A stretch of DNA of 64,000 nt from Muribaculaceae bacterium (GCA_029061225.1 JAIDSM010000141.1:1-64000); one strand, 5' to 3'; shown: positions 42,396 to 53,557, numbered from the stretch's first letter. Translations and numbers: made by a program. The notes: a model not told the origin generated them from the letters alone.

Positions 42396-43781
42396 ATGAA
42401 GAAATTATATCTTATTCCGTTGATTGCCTCATACATTGCCGTTTATGCTGAAAGCGACTACACGAAAGGAGTGTTCATCGTCAACGAAGACTGGTACGGA
42501 CATCAGAACTCCACGGTAAACTATCTCCTTCCTGATGATCCTGAAGGTGACTATTGGGAATACCGCGTGATACAGAAGGAAAACCCGGGAATGGAACTTG
42601 GATGCACAAACCAGTTTGGCGCTATATGGTACGATAGGTTTTATTTCATAGCCAAACAGGAAAAGGATCCGGGAGCGGCCGTGACCGGCGGTCGCATTAC
42701 GGTAGCCGACGCTAAAACTTTGAAGGTCCTTTATCAGAATGAGCTTATCGACCCGTCGGGAGCTCAGTGCGACGGACGCGGATTTCTCGGAATTGACCGC
42801 CATAAGGGTTATATATCCTCAAGCAACGGTGTTTGGGTATTCGATCTTGATACTTTCACTGTCAAAGGAAAGATAAAGGGCACTGATAACCCGAATGCAG
42901 GTGATGACAAACCCAATACAGACCCTACAGGTTCATTGTATTTCGGGCAGAGCGGTTCGATGACGATGTCATCGGGAAAGGTTTTCCTTGCGCATCAGCA
43001 GGCCGGACTCATAGTGATAGATCCTGTGGAGGATTCGGTAATTTCCGTTATTGATATGGACGTTGTGGCCGAAGGAGCCGGAATAGGTAGCGTTGTCACG
43101 GCTAAGGATGGATCGGTATGGGCAAGTGTGGCGAAAGACACTAAAGGAACAGGCGCGACACTTCCTTTCCTTGTGCGTGTGGATCCTGCCTCACTTTCTT
43201 CTGAAGTCGTATCGCTTGAGCAAGGGGTTTTCGCTCCTTCCAATTCATGGTATGCATGGACTCCCGACACATTCTGCGCTTCCTCGCAGACTAATACGCT
43301 TTATTGGAGCGGTGGCTCCAATAGTTGGTTCACTGGTAAATATGTATATAAGTTCGATATAGATACAAGAACGGCTGTTAAGATTATTGATCTTGATGCC
43401 GACGGGGAGAAATGGAAGATTTACGGATGTTCGATGCGCATCCACCCTCTCACTGATGAATTGTACGTATCGCTCTATCGCGAGTTCAGCATACCTACCT
43501 ATCTGACACGGCGTTATGATAGCTCCGGCAACATACTGAAGGATTACAGTATGATCTCAAATTACTGGTTTCCTTCGATTCCGGTTTTTCCGCAGACCGT
43601 CTCCCACGACACTGGAGTGGATGAAATCTGCGGTCGTGATATATTTTGTAAAGGAACTGTCTATGACCTGCATGGACGTGCAGTAAAGACAGATGCTGAA
43701 TTTGGCAGATGGGAAGGCATCAGTGCCGGAGTATATATTTGGAGAGGTAACGGAATATCTAAAAAGATACTTATTCCTTGA
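42396..43781 (+). CDS. Secreted beta-propeller protein (YncE/DUF5074-like) with T9SS-like tail
   Basis: 461 residues: signal peptide (MKKLYLIPLIASYIAVYA), then a seven-blade-type propeller (FIVNEDWYGHQNSTVNY, LGCTNQFGAIWYDRFYFIAKQE, GGRITVADAKTL, GVWVFDLDTF) and a sorting tail (GTVYDLHGRAVKT, AGVYIWRGNGISKKILIP). It is clearly homologous to residues about 1253-1625 of the preceding chimera and more distantly to the BtuG-like lipoprotein. It is probably a secreted corrinoid-binding or accessory protein. It is the last gene of the locus. Confidence 0.78.
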   Translation: MKKLYLIPLIASYIAVYAESDYTKGVFIVNEDWYGHQNSTVNYLLPDDPEGDYWEYRVIQKENPGMELGCTNQFGAIWYDRFYFIAKQEKDPGAAVTGGRITVADAKTLKVLYQNELIDPSGAQCDGRGFLGIDRHKGYISSSNGVWVFDLDTFTVKGKIKGTDNPNAGDDKPNTDPTGSLYFGQSGSMTMSSGKVFLAHQQAGLIVIDPVEDSVISVIDMDVVAEGAGIGSVVTAKDGSVWASVAKDTKGTGATLPFLVRVDPASLSSEVVSLEQGVFAPSNSWYAWTPDTFCASSQTNTLYWSGGSNSWFTGKYVYKFDIDTRTAVKIIDLDADGEKWKIYGCSMRIHPLTDELYVSLYREFSIPTYLTRRYDSSGNILKDYSMISNYWFPSIPVFPQTVSHDTGVDEICGRDIFCKGTVYDLHGRAVKTDAEFGRWEGISAGVYIWRGNGISKKILIP

Positions 43782-43808
43782 TCGCCTGCTTATATTGAAG
43801 TTGTGGCA

Positions 43809-43840
43809 TTTGTGAGGTAGCGGAATTTTTTGTAACTTTG
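43809..43840 (+). promoter_or_regulatory. Promoter of the ABC-F gene at 43882
   Basis: -33 TTTG (43809-43812) and -7 TAACTTTG (43833-43840), spacing 20 bp, 41 bp before the start codon. Confidence 0.7.
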
Positions 43841-43848
43841 CACTCTGA

Positions 43849-45495
<1,647 letters not shown>

Positions 45496-45533
45496 TCCAT
45501 GCCATCTCAAGATTAATCATGATAGACCGGGCT

Positions 45534-45634
45534 AAATCAAGTTAGACCAACATAAATCAAGCTGAATCAAGATAAATCAAGCTGAATCAAGATAAATCAA
45601 TCAAAAAGTCCGGAGCCAAACACCTCCGGACTTT
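45534..45634 (+). terminator. 10-bp AATCAAG repeats followed by a terminator
   Basis: Tandem decamers AATCAAGCTG and AATCAAGATA fill 45534-45602. They are followed by GTCCGGAG-CCAAACAC-CTCCGGAC (45608-45631) with A before and TTTCATTT after, a terminator between the convergent ABC-F and recQ genes. Confidence 0.8.
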
Positions 45635-45672
45635 CATTTAATATTTGATATTTTATCTTTAATATTTAATCT

Positions 45673-47853
45673 TTAATTTCCCATATCAGAAAGGAACTTG
45701 ATTCTCACAAGTCTTATCTCTTCCTCCGTGTAATCCTCGCCGAGGTCCTGTATGGCTTCCTCCAGATTGTCTTCCTCCGTCTCTTGGAAATAATCGATGA
45801 TGTCTTCCTCCACTCCCTCTTCGAGCACGTCATGAAGGAAATAGTCGATGTTTATCTTTATTCCCGCCTCTACGATCGCTTCAAGTTCGGTGAGCAGCTC
45901 ATCGAAGTCAAGGCCCTTCCCTTCTGCAAGTTCGTCGAGGGCTATCTTCCGGTCTATACCCGTGATCAGATATACTTTAAGTTTGGACTTATTGGGCATC
46001 ATGCGCACCTTGAAGTCTTCGGGGCGCACTATGTCGTTGTCTTCCACATACTGCCTGATCGCCTTCAGGAATTCGTCGCCGAATCTCTTCGCCTTTCCTG
46101 TTCCGACTCCGGGAATGAACGAAAGTTCCTCCATCGTGATGGGATATGTCGTCGCCATGGCCTCGAGCGATGGCTCCTGGAAGATGACGTAGGGTGGCAC
46201 ATCGTTTTTCCTGGCTATCTTCTTCCGGAGGTCGAGCAGGATTTTATAAAGCATCTCGTCAGCCGCGCCGGATCCCGAAAGCTGGGCAGGTTCGGGTTCC
46301 TGATCTGAGAATTCCGAATCCTCCACTATCTTGAACTGTGGCGAGGGGTGCTTCAGGTATTTCTTACCCTTGGCAGTCACTTTCAGTATGCCGTAGTTCT
46401 CGAGATCTCTCTTGATGTAGCCGGCTATGTCGGCCTGTCTTATCACAGCGGCGAGTACACGCTCGTCGGTGTTGGGCATGCAGCCGAACATCTCGATTTC
46501 ATCATGTCCGTTTTCGCGGATTTCATCCGTGGCGCGTCCGATCATGACGCAAGTGATGTATTCCGCCTTGTATTTTTCCTTAAGTGCGAGGGCCGTTTCC
46601 ATGACGGCGCAAAGTTCTTCTGTAGCTTCCACTAATGTTTTTGGGTGTTTGCAATTGTCGCAGTTGCCGCAATTGTCATTTTCATAGTTCTCGCCGAAGT
46701 AATGCAGGAGTATGCGTCGGCGGCAGACCGACGACTCGGCGTAGGCTGCCGTCTCTGCGAGAAGCTGCCTGCCGATCTCCTGTTCGGCCGGGGTTTTGGA
46801 GAGCATAAGTTTGTCGAGTTTCTGAAGGTCTTTCCGGGAATAGAAGGCTATGCAGTGCCCTTCGCCGCCGTCGCGTCCCGCCCTACCGGTCTCCTGATAG
46901 TAGCCTTCCAGGCTCTTGGGGATGTCGTAGTGGATCACGTATCTGACGTCGGGCTTGTCGATACCCATTCCGAAAGCGATTGTAGCCACGATGACGTCTA
47001 CCTTCTCATGCAGGAATGCATCCTGGTTCTCGCTTCTGACGGCCGCCTCCATGCCCGCATGGTAGGGAAGCGCCCGTATATTATTGACCTTCAGAAGCTC
47101 CGCCATCTCTTCCACTTTCTTTCTGCTCAGGCAGTAGATTATGCCGCTTTTTCCTTTCTGCTGCTTGACGTAGCGGATGATGTTGGCGTCGATTTCTTTA
47201 GTCTTAGGTCTTACTTCATAATAAAGATTTTCTCTGTTGAAACTTGATTTGAATACTTTTGCCTCAAGCATCCCGAGGTTTTTCTGGATGTCGTGCTGCA
47301 CCTTGGGTGTGGCGGTGGCCGTGAGCGCGATCACCGGCCGGTTGCCTACCCGCGAGATGATGGGGCGTATCTTCCGGTATTCAGGCCGGAAGTCATGACC
47401 CCACTCCGAGATGCAGTGGGCCTCGTCTACTGCGAAGAAAGAGATCTTCACTCCTTTCAGAAACTCCACGTTCTCTTCCTTCGTCAGAGACTCCGGAGCC
47501 ACATACAGAAGTTTCGTCCTCCCCTCTGCCACGTCTTTCTTCACGCTTTCGATCGCCGCTCGGGAAAGCGTGGAGTTTAGGAAGTGGGCCACGCCGTCGT
47601 TTTCTGCGAAATTACGGATGGCGTCCACCTGATTCTTCATCAGCGCGATGAGGGGAGAGATGACGATGGCCGTTCCGTCCGACATCAGCGCCGGAAGCTG
47701 ATAGCACAGCGATTTGCCGCCTCCGGTAGGCATGAGCACGAAGACATCCTCGCCGCTGAGTAGCGACTGGATGATCTCTTGCTGCTGCCCTTTGAAGGTG
47801 CTGAATCCAAAATGTAACTTCAGGGCTTTCCTGAGGATGTCGGAGTCTGTCAT
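45673..47853 (-). CDS. recQ: ATP-dependent DNA helicase RecQ
   Basis: 726 residues. 3'-5' helicase of recombination and repair: PTGGGKSLCYQLPAL, DEAHCISEWGHDFRPEY, ALTATATPKV, IATIAFGMGIDKPDVR, QETGRAGRDG; an RQC region with zinc cysteines in CRRRILLHYFGE...CGNCDNCKHP; an HRDC domain (DVPPYVIFQEPSLEAMA); and a further 100-residue acidic helical tail. The ATG at 47853 is chosen because a longer frame would need GTG at 47886, almost at the predicted transcription start. Confidence 0.95.
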   Translation of the reverse strand: MTDSDILRKALKLHFGFSTFKGQQQEIIQSLLSGEDVFVLMPTGGGKSLCYQLPALMSDGTAIVISPLIALMKNQVDAIRNFAENDGVAHFLNSTLSRAAIESVKKDVAEGRTKLLYVAPESLTKEENVEFLKGVKISFFAVDEAHCISEWGHDFRPEYRKIRPIISRVGNRPVIALTATATPKVQHDIQKNLGMLEAKVFKSSFNRENLYYEVRPKTKEIDANIIRYVKQQKGKSGIIYCLSRKKVEEMAELLKVNNIRALPYHAGMEAAVRSENQDAFLHEKVDVIVATIAFGMGIDKPDVRYVIHYDIPKSLEGYYQETGRAGRDGGEGHCIAFYSRKDLQKLDKLMLSKTPAEQEIGRQLLAETAAYAESSVCRRRILLHYFGENYENDNCGNCDNCKHPKTLVEATEELCAVMETALALKEKYKAEYITCVMIGRATDEIRENGHDEIEMFGCMPNTDERVLAAVIRQADIAGYIKRDLENYGILKVTAKGKKYLKHPSPQFKIVEDSEFSDQEPEPAQLSGSGAADEMLYKILLDLRKKIARKNDVPPYVIFQEPSLEAMATTYPITMEELSFIPGVGTGKAKRFGDEFLKAIRQYVEDNDIVRPEDFKVRMMPNKSKLKVYLITGIDRKIALDELAEGKGLDFDELLTELEAIVEAGIKINIDYFLHDVLEEGVEEDIIDYFQETEEDNLEEAIQDLGEDYTEEEIRLVRIKFLSDMGN

Positions 47854-47901
47854 TGTCGTCAAGGATTGAGGAGCGGCCGAGGCCACATTGTGTTACATAC
47901 A

Positions 47902-47932
47902 CAAAATTACAGATTTTTTCTGAAACTGCAAA
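47902..47932 (-). promoter_or_regulatory. recQ promoter
   Basis: On the minus strand, -33 TTTG (47932-47929) and -7 TAATTTTG (47909-47902), spacing 19 bp, between the tandem-repeat array and recQ. Confidence 0.65.
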
Positions 47933-48004
47933 TATTTTCCTCAAAAAATCCTATGATTTTTATTTTCCTCCCTCAATGACATCCTTTCATGACATCACAA
48001 AGCA

Positions 48005-48338
48005 CCATTACTGCGTAGCCAATACTGCGCGAAGCGCCAATACTGCGTAGCCAATACTGCGCGAAGCGCCAATACTGCGTAGCCAATACTGCGTAGCCAA
48101 TACTGCGCGAAGCGCCGATACTGCGTAGCCAATACTGCGTAGCCAATACTGCGCGAAGCGCCAATACTGCGTAGCCAATACTGCGTAGCCAATACTGCGT
48201 AGCCAATACTGCGTAGCCAATACTGCGCGAAGCGCCAATACTGCGAAGCCAATACTGCGCGAAGCGCCAATACTGCGTAGCCGATACTGCGCGAAGCGCC
48301 AATACTGCGAAGCCAATACTGCGCGAAGCGCCAATACT
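48005..48338. repeat. Composite tandem repeat: 13 units of 14 bp and 8 units of 18 bp
   Basis: Twenty-one back-to-back units plus a partial one. All start CCAATACTGCG (variants CCATTACTGCG, CCGATACTGCG) and continue as TAG or AAG (14 bp, S) or CGAAGCG (18 bp, L). The order is SLSLSSLSSLSSSSLSLSLSL. The L unit contains GCGC-GAA-GCGC, which can form a small hairpin. The array fills the spacer between the transporter stop (48346) and the recQ promoter. Because units are not multiples of three, all three minus-strand frames stay open, but this is not a coding region. Confidence 0.92.
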
Positions 48339-48345
48339 TACATAC

Positions 48346-49281
48346 TCAACTCTGTCTTCCCCTCGGAAACATCTTCCTCATCCTCAATATCGCCTTATCG
48401 ACAGGACCGGCGCAGATCACCACAGTAGCAGCCACAACTATCAGTATTCCCCCTAAAATATCCCGGGCCGTTATCGCCTGTCCAAGCACCACCACGCTCA
48501 GCACTACCGCGGAGACAGGTTCGAGCGCACCGAGGATCGCTGTCGGAGTCGATCCTATGAGCTGGATGGCCCGCGTGGTGCACGCAAGCGAGATAGCAGT
48601 CGGTATTACTGCAAGTGCAAGCAGGTTGAGCCATCCCCACTCCTCTGCGGGAAGGGTAAGCGGCGACCCGCACCCTATCATCGCCACATATACAAGGCTT
48701 CCCCATGCAAGCACGTAGAAGAGAAGCTTTGTGGTAGGTATACCGCGTACGCTCTTCGACACGTTGACCATAACGATATAGATGGCATAGGTAAGGGCCG
48801 ACACCATGACAAGAACACAACCGAAGGCACTGAGCGTCTCCTCACCCTGCGGCTTCATTAGAAGCAGCAGTCCCGCTCCCATCACCACAAGACAGATCAC
48901 CGTCGATATGCTGAACTTCTCATGGAAGAACATTATCATCATCACCGCCACCATGACGGGATAGACGAACAGCAATGTCGAGGCCACCCCCGAATTCATA
49001 TAGTTGTAGCTTTCGAAGAGCGTCAGCGACGACACCGCCATAAGAATACCCAGCACCATCGTAGGCACCAATTCCTCTTTTTTGAGGGAAAGCGACTTTC
49101 CGCGTATGGCCATGATGACGGCAAGCAGAGGCAGCCCCATGAGATAGCGGAAAAGAAGCACCGACACCGGATTCATGCCCTGCCCGTAGAGGGGCACGGC
49201 GAAAGCCGGATTCGTCCCATATGCAGCCGCTGCTATCGCCGCCAGCGCATACCCCTTCACTTTATCTAATGCATAATTCAT
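48346..49281 (-). CDS. EamA/DMT family transporter
   Basis: 311 residues, ten predicted membrane helices in two EamA repeats: AAIAAAAYGTNPAFAVPLY, FRYLMGLPLLAVIMA, GVASTLLFVYPVMVAVMMIMFFHEK, CTTRAIQLIGSTPTAILGALEPVSAVVLSVVVLGQ. It is likely an inner-membrane exporter of metabolites. The start at 49281 lies in an ATGAATTATGCATTA repeat string, so the true start could be a few codons later. It ends 8 bp from the tandem-repeat array. Confidence 0.85.
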   Translation of the reverse strand: MNYALDKVKGYALAAIAAAAYGTNPAFAVPLYGQGMNPVSVLLFRYLMGLPLLAVIMAIRGKSLSLKKEELVPTMVLGILMAVSSLTLFESYNYMNSGVASTLLFVYPVMVAVMMIMFFHEKFSISTVICLVVMGAGLLLLMKPQGEETLSAFGCVLVMVSALTYAIYIVMVNVSKSVRGIPTTKLLFYVLAWGSLVYVAMIGCGSPLTLPAEEWGWLNLLALAVIPTAISLACTTRAIQLIGSTPTAILGALEPVSAVVLSVVVLGQAITARDILGGILIVVAATVVICAGPVDKAILRMRKMFPRGRQS

Positions 49282-49338
49282 AATTCTAAATTTATAATTT
49301 ACTTCTCTGCCGAACAATCAGATGATTGAATTCTCCTT

Positions 49339-49363
49339 GTAGGGACGCACGGCTCGTGCGTCC
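49339..49363. repeat. REP-like palindrome, copy 1
   Basis: GTAG followed by GGACGCACG-GCT-CGTGCGTCC, a 9-bp perfect stem. An identical copy lies at 51106 and a diverged one at 57520. It is between the aspT-like and DMT genes. Confidence 0.85.
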
Positions 49364-49389
49364 ACTCGTCGTAGTGGCATAATATGCAT

Positions 49390-51090
49390 TCACACAAGAA
49401 GTGCTACCGCGATTCCTCCGAAAATGAGCAGGAAGTTGCTGACGGCGTAAGTCACCGTATATCCCATAGCCGGGAGCGTACTGTCGAGATTGTCCTGGAT
49501 TGCGCCGAGAGCCGCTACAGCGTTCCGTCCCCCTGCCACGCATCCCAGCGTCACGGCTATCGGGAATCGGAAAATGTAGTGGCCGATGAAAATTGATATG
49601 ATAAGCGGAAGCGCGGTACAGGCAAGCCCTACAAAGAAGAGGCCGATGCCCGCCTCCTTCAATCCTGATATGAAGGTAGGGCCGGCCGCCAGACCTACGA
49701 TTGCGATGAAAAGGCATAGACCGACATTGTCGAGCACCCATACCACTGAGGAAGGTATTCGCCCCAGCGTAGGCTTGCGGTTGCGGAGCCATCCGAAGAA
49801 GAGGCCTGATAGAAGGGCGCCGCCGCTTGTGGTCAGTGAAATGGGCACTCCTTTGAAATGCAGGCAGAGCGCACCGATGAAGCATCCAATGGCGACTCCG
49901 AAACTCAGGAATGCCACGTCGGTAGTCTCCGTCTTACGGTCAGGATAACCTATTTCTCCGATAGCCTGCTCTACGTCTTTCTGCAGACCTACAAGTGTAA
50001 GCACGTCGCCCGCCTCAAGCTCGGTGCGTCGATGCAGCGGAATCCTTACGTCGTCGCGCACAAGACTCTTTACCATGACTCCGCTCATGAAGTCGGAGTT
50101 GCGTAGATCCCCTAAGGTCATTCCTGCGGCGCCGTTCTTCGACACTGTGACCGGAAGGTTCTCGGCTTCGAAGTTGAGCAGTTCGTGATCTACGACTTCC
50201 TGCCCTATGATGCCGGCTTCGTTCACGACGGTCTCACGGCGACCTCCGATGACTATGGTGTCTCCTCGCCTCACTTTCATTTCAGGTTCTACCTCCACCA
50301 CATCTCCGCCGACACGCAGACGCTCCACGAAAAGACGGTGTCCCAGTCCGGCGAGTGCCTCCTCTATCTCGGATACTGTGCGCGGCCTCTTGAAGAAACT
50401 CGACTCTGCCTTGTATGCTCGGAATGATACGGGCCGGTTAGCGACCATCAGACCCGGTTGCGCCGAGAATTCACCCTCCTCCATTTCAGCCTCAATCTCC
50501 GCTATCTGTTGCTTGGCCTTGTCAAGACCTCCGCAAAGCTTCGGACCGAGGTTCGCCACTATCCAGGCCGCTCCGATTGTACCGAAAATATAGGTGACTG
50601 CATAGGCCGATGGAATCATTCCTATGAGGGTTTTCTTGACCTCCGGATCGATCTTCATGGAGCTAATGATGTCGGAGCCAACACCGATCGAGGCGGAAAT
50701 AGTCTGCGACCCGGCGAATAGACCGATTGCTGTTCCGGTGTTATAGCCCATCAGTCTTGCAGCGACTATGCACACCACGATGCATATCACGCACTCCACC
50801 ACCGCGAAAAGCATCTGCTTTACTCCGTCTCCCTTCAGCCCGCGGAAAAACTGCGGACCTACCCTATACCCTATCGCGAAGAGGAACAGCAGAAAACTTA
50901 CGGTCTTCAGCGGCTCGGCTATAGGGATGTCGAGCTGTCCGATAAGCACTCCGACGAGAAGCGTAGCGGTCACCGGCCCCAGCGAAAAACTTTTTATCTT
51001 CAGTCCACCCAGCCAGAAACCGATTCCTAAGGTTAAGAAGAGAGGTATGGTCGGATTCTCCCTAAGGAGATCAATAATGTATTCTATCAT
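49390..51090 (-). CDS. AspT/YidE-type transporter with two RCK_C domains
   Basis: 566 residues. Two five-helix membrane halves (LGIGFWLGGLKIKSFSLGPV...; GVPISLTTSGGALLSGLFFGWLRNRKP) flank a cytoplasmic region with two TrkA-C domains (VERLRVGGDVVEVEPEMKVRRGD, VRIPLHRRTELEAGDVLTLVG). It matches the aspartate:alanine exchanger superfamily, common in Bacteroidales; the substrate is unproven. GSQTISASIGVGSD and GCVAGGRNAVAALGAI are the paired conserved loops. Confidence 0.9.
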   Translation of the reverse strand: MIEYIIDLLRENPTIPLFLTLGIGFWLGGLKIKSFSLGPVTATLLVGVLIGQLDIPIAEPLKTVSFLLFLFAIGYRVGPQFFRGLKGDGVKQMLFAVVECVICIVVCIVAARLMGYNTGTAIGLFAGSQTISASIGVGSDIISSMKIDPEVKKTLIGMIPSAYAVTYIFGTIGAAWIVANLGPKLCGGLDKAKQQIAEIEAEMEEGEFSAQPGLMVANRPVSFRAYKAESSFFKRPRTVSEIEEALAGLGHRLFVERLRVGGDVVEVEPEMKVRRGDTIVIGGRRETVVNEAGIIGQEVVDHELLNFEAENLPVTVSKNGAAGMTLGDLRNSDFMSGVMVKSLVRDDVRIPLHRRTELEAGDVLTLVGLQKDVEQAIGEIGYPDRKTETTDVAFLSFGVAIGCFIGALCLHFKGVPISLTTSGGALLSGLFFGWLRNRKPTLGRIPSSVVWVLDNVGLCLFIAIVGLAAGPTFISGLKEAGIGLFFVGLACTALPLIISIFIGHYIFRFPIAVTLGCVAGGRNAVAALGAIQDNLDSTLPAMGYTVTYAVSNFLLIFGGIAVALLV

Positions 51091-51105
51091 AGTATTAAGT
51101 CATAA

Positions 51106-51130
51106 GTAGGGACGCACGGCTCGTGCGTCC
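51106..51130. repeat. REP-like palindrome, copy 2
   Basis: Identical over 25 bp to copy 1 (stem GGACGCACG/CGTGCGTCC, loop GCT). It lies 16 bp upstream of the transporter start, in the spacer after pncB. AT-rich ATTTATCATTTATCATTCATCATT follows as short direct repeats. Confidence 0.85.
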
Positions 51131-51176
51131 GCGCGCGTATATCATTGCTCTTTAGTAATTAATCATTTATCATTTA

Positions 51177-52388
51177 TCATTCATCATTATCTAAGTGGAG
51201 TGCTTCCCTGAATCTCCTGACCGTCTCGACATCTCCGGAATATTTGCCGTGGTCCTCGCTCAGCTTGCATGTTTCGCAGAAGAAAGGCCAGGACTCAGTG
51301 ATCTTCACGGCGAGAAGCTTAATGACTATATTCATGGGCTTGATGCCCGGGAAGTCGTTGGTGAAGTGGGTGCCGATACCGAAAGATGGAATGCATTTCC
51401 CTTCGGCGTAATGCTGAAGTTCAATCGCCTCATCTGTGTTAAGGCCGTTGCTGAAGACCACCTGCTTGGTGGCCGGATCAATGTTGAGCGAACGGTATTT
51501 CTCCACAATGAGGTCAAGTTGCTCATGATTATCACCGCTGTCGACTCGCAGGCCCTTGAACATGTTGGCGTAGTCTTCCGAGAAATTGAGGCTGAATATG
51601 CGCCAACCGTAAGTGTCGTATAGGAAAGTCCCGAGGGCTCCCCTGTAAGTGTTCGACCATACCTTCATGGCGAGATGGTTGGCCATCTGCGGACCATACA
51701 TTCCGGCGATGGCACTGATCAGCTCATGCGCCATCGTGCCTATCGGCATAAGGTCGTACTTCATGGCGAGGTAGACGTTGCTCGTACCCGCGAATCGCCC
51801 GGGTCCGTTGGATGCATTGCAGCAGACATTCATCGCGCGCACTACAGTCTCCTGAGCCTCAAACGAGGCGCGGCGACGCGTTCCGAAATCACTGAACGAG
51901 CATCCTGCGGCTATCAGCCTCTCCCCTTTCGCATAAGTCTTATCATAGTAGGCGTTATAGTCAAGGGCATCGGACTGGCCTGTCATTTCATAATAAAGTT
52001 CGGAGATTATGGCGAGTACCTTGACCTCGAGAAGTATGGTGTCGCTCCAGTTGCCTTCGAAGTCGATGCTGAGGTGTCCTTCCGCATCCTGCTCCACACG
52101 CACCCAGCGGCTGTCGTAGCGGAATCCCTTTAGGAATGTATAGAACCAATCGGGTATATAATAGCATCTGCGACGCATGAACGCTACCTCCTCATCGGTG
52201 ATCACAAGGTTTTCAAGAAGCTTTATCTGGTGGCGTACTTCATCTGCGAATCCTTCAGGATATATGGTGTTGTTGCGGTCGATGAAGCGGTAGCGCACCT
52301 GAGTGCGAGGATAGTTGTCTATCACCGCGCAGCACATAGTGAACTTATATAGGTCATCGTCCGTGAAATGATTTATGATCTGGCGCAT
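51177..52388 (-). CDS. pncB: Nicotinate phosphoribosyltransferase
   Basis: 403 residues, full length. It makes nicotinate mononucleotide from nicotinate and PRPP for NAD salvage. MRQIINHFTDDDLYKFTMCCAVIDNYP, VRYRFIDR, FGTRRRASFEAQ and RVDSGDNHEQLD are family motifs. It is downstream of the pectate lyase by 44 bp on the same strand. Confidence 0.95.
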   Translation of the reverse strand: MRQIINHFTDDDLYKFTMCCAVIDNYPRTQVRYRFIDRNNTIYPEGFADEVRHQIKLLENLVITDEEVAFMRRRCYYIPDWFYTFLKGFRYDSRWVRVEQDAEGHLSIDFEGNWSDTILLEVKVLAIISELYYEMTGQSDALDYNAYYDKTYAKGERLIAAGCSFSDFGTRRRASFEAQETVVRAMNVCCNASNGPGRFAGTSNVYLAMKYDLMPIGTMAHELISAIAGMYGPQMANHLAMKVWSNTYRGALGTFLYDTYGWRIFSLNFSEDYANMFKGLRVDSGDNHEQLDLIVEKYRSLNIDPATKQVVFSNGLNTDEAIELQHYAEGKCIPSFGIGTHFTNDFPGIKPMNIVIKLLAVKITESWPFFCETCKLSEDHGKYSGDVETVRRFREALHLDNDE

Positions 52389-52432
52389 GTCGATATAGTT
52401 TTAACATATAAACTCCTAATGTCACGAAAAGT

Positions 52433-53557
52433 TCAGTTACGCCCGTCAAGCTTGATGCTGACCTTTCCGGCGGGATCGTGTTTGTCAGCCCATATGTCGT
52501 AGACATCATAGAGGTAAGAGGGATGGTTGTTATACCAGCTGTAGCCCGTACGTCTCTCCTGTCCTATCTCTTCAAGGCTCTTACGAGGTATTCCGTCACG
52601 GTCGCATACATATATCTCGCAGTTTTCGAGATCATAGAATCGGCCCCATATCGGACCGGCTTCTGGGTCCGCCACGAGACGGGTGTTCGCTTCCGGAGTC
52701 TTCGGGGCGCCGGTATGTTCGACTCGATAGCCCATTAGTTTATTGGCGTCAAACCATTTCATTGCTCCATGTACGGCGGCCTTCACTCGGTCATCAGGAT
52801 CCGGAAGTTCCATCAGGAGACTTACAATCTGTGCGCTCTCCTGCGAGCAGAAGGAAGGGAGCTCGTAGGAGCGTGCCTTGGCCGGAGCATACGTATCGCG
52901 GTCATGCTGCTGACACCATACTGTCGGCTCTCCGTTGACGCGGATCTGCGTAGCCAGTATACAGTCGATTCCTTTGTCGAAAGCCGTCTGACTCCGCTTC
53001 AGAATTGAATCGTCGACAAGTCCTCCGTCAAACGGGTAGACCTGCCCGGCGACATCGCGAAGCATAGTCATGGTATTCACCATTGCGCCGTCATTGTAGG
53101 TGATATGAATCTGGTAACCTTGAGGATTGGGCCAGAACTGAGGCCAGCCGCCATTGTCATACTGTCCGGAAAGCAGATAATCCACTCCGGCATTGAAGGA
53201 ATCGCGGTATCTGCTGTCATGTGTGGCCTGATACATATAGGCCACAAACTTCATCTGAGTGGTAGTAGCAAGATTGTCGGTTGTAGAATCATCCACCCTG
53301 CTGCGCTGTGACCGCACTTCCTCTAACTCCTCTGCGGTATGCGGACGGCACATATCGAGATTCTTCGGCCAGCCGCCCGTGATGCGCTGATAGGCCAGCA
53401 CCTGCTCACCTATACGTGCAGCCTCGGGCGTAGTAAAGAACTCCATATCCGTACGCCGCAGCTCCTCCATATGCTTAGCCGCGAAAGTCATCCCGGTCAT
53501 AACCGCAAATATCACAGTGACAACCACTCTATATAATCTTTTCACATTAAAAATCAT
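52433..53557 (-). CDS. Pectate lyase, polysaccharide lyase family 10
   Basis: 374 residues with an N-terminal signal peptide. It cleaves polygalacturonate by beta-elimination. The (alpha/alpha)3-barrel family motifs QRITGGWPKNLDM, DDSTTDNLATTTQMKFVAYMY, NGGWPQFWPNPQGYQIHITYNDGAMVN and GRFYDLENCEIYVCDRDG are all present, complete to the end. No SusC/SusD partners are nearby, so it is an isolated carbohydrate-active enzyme. Confidence 0.93.
   Translation of the reverse strand: MIFNVKRLYRVVVTVIFAVMTGMTFAAKHMEELRRTDMEFFTTPEAARIGEQVLAYQRITGGWPKNLDMCRPHTAEELEEVRSQRSRVDDSTTDNLATTTQMKFVAYMYQATHDSRYRDSFNAGVDYLLSGQYDNGGWPQFWPNPQGYQIHITYNDGAMVNTMTMLRDVAGQVYPFDGGLVDDSILKRSQTAFDKGIDCILATQIRVNGEPTVWCQQHDRDTYAPAKARSYELPSFCSQESAQIVSLLMELPDPDDRVKAAVHGAMKWFDANKLMGYRVEHTGAPKTPEANTRLVADPEAGPIWGRFYDLENCEIYVCDRDGIPRKSLEEIGQERRTGYSWYNNHPSYLYDVYDIWADKHDPAGKVSIKLDGRN

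Noticed and set aside
47973-48334. Three overlapping minus-strand reading frames of 91-109 codons with repeating WRFAQYWLRSIG-type peptides
   Set aside because: They are translations of the 14/18-bp tandem repeat in all three frames; none has an independent start region, and the frames are open only because the unit lacks stops.
48005-48338. CRISPR array
   Set aside because: Units abut directly with no unique spacers, and no cas genes are nearby.
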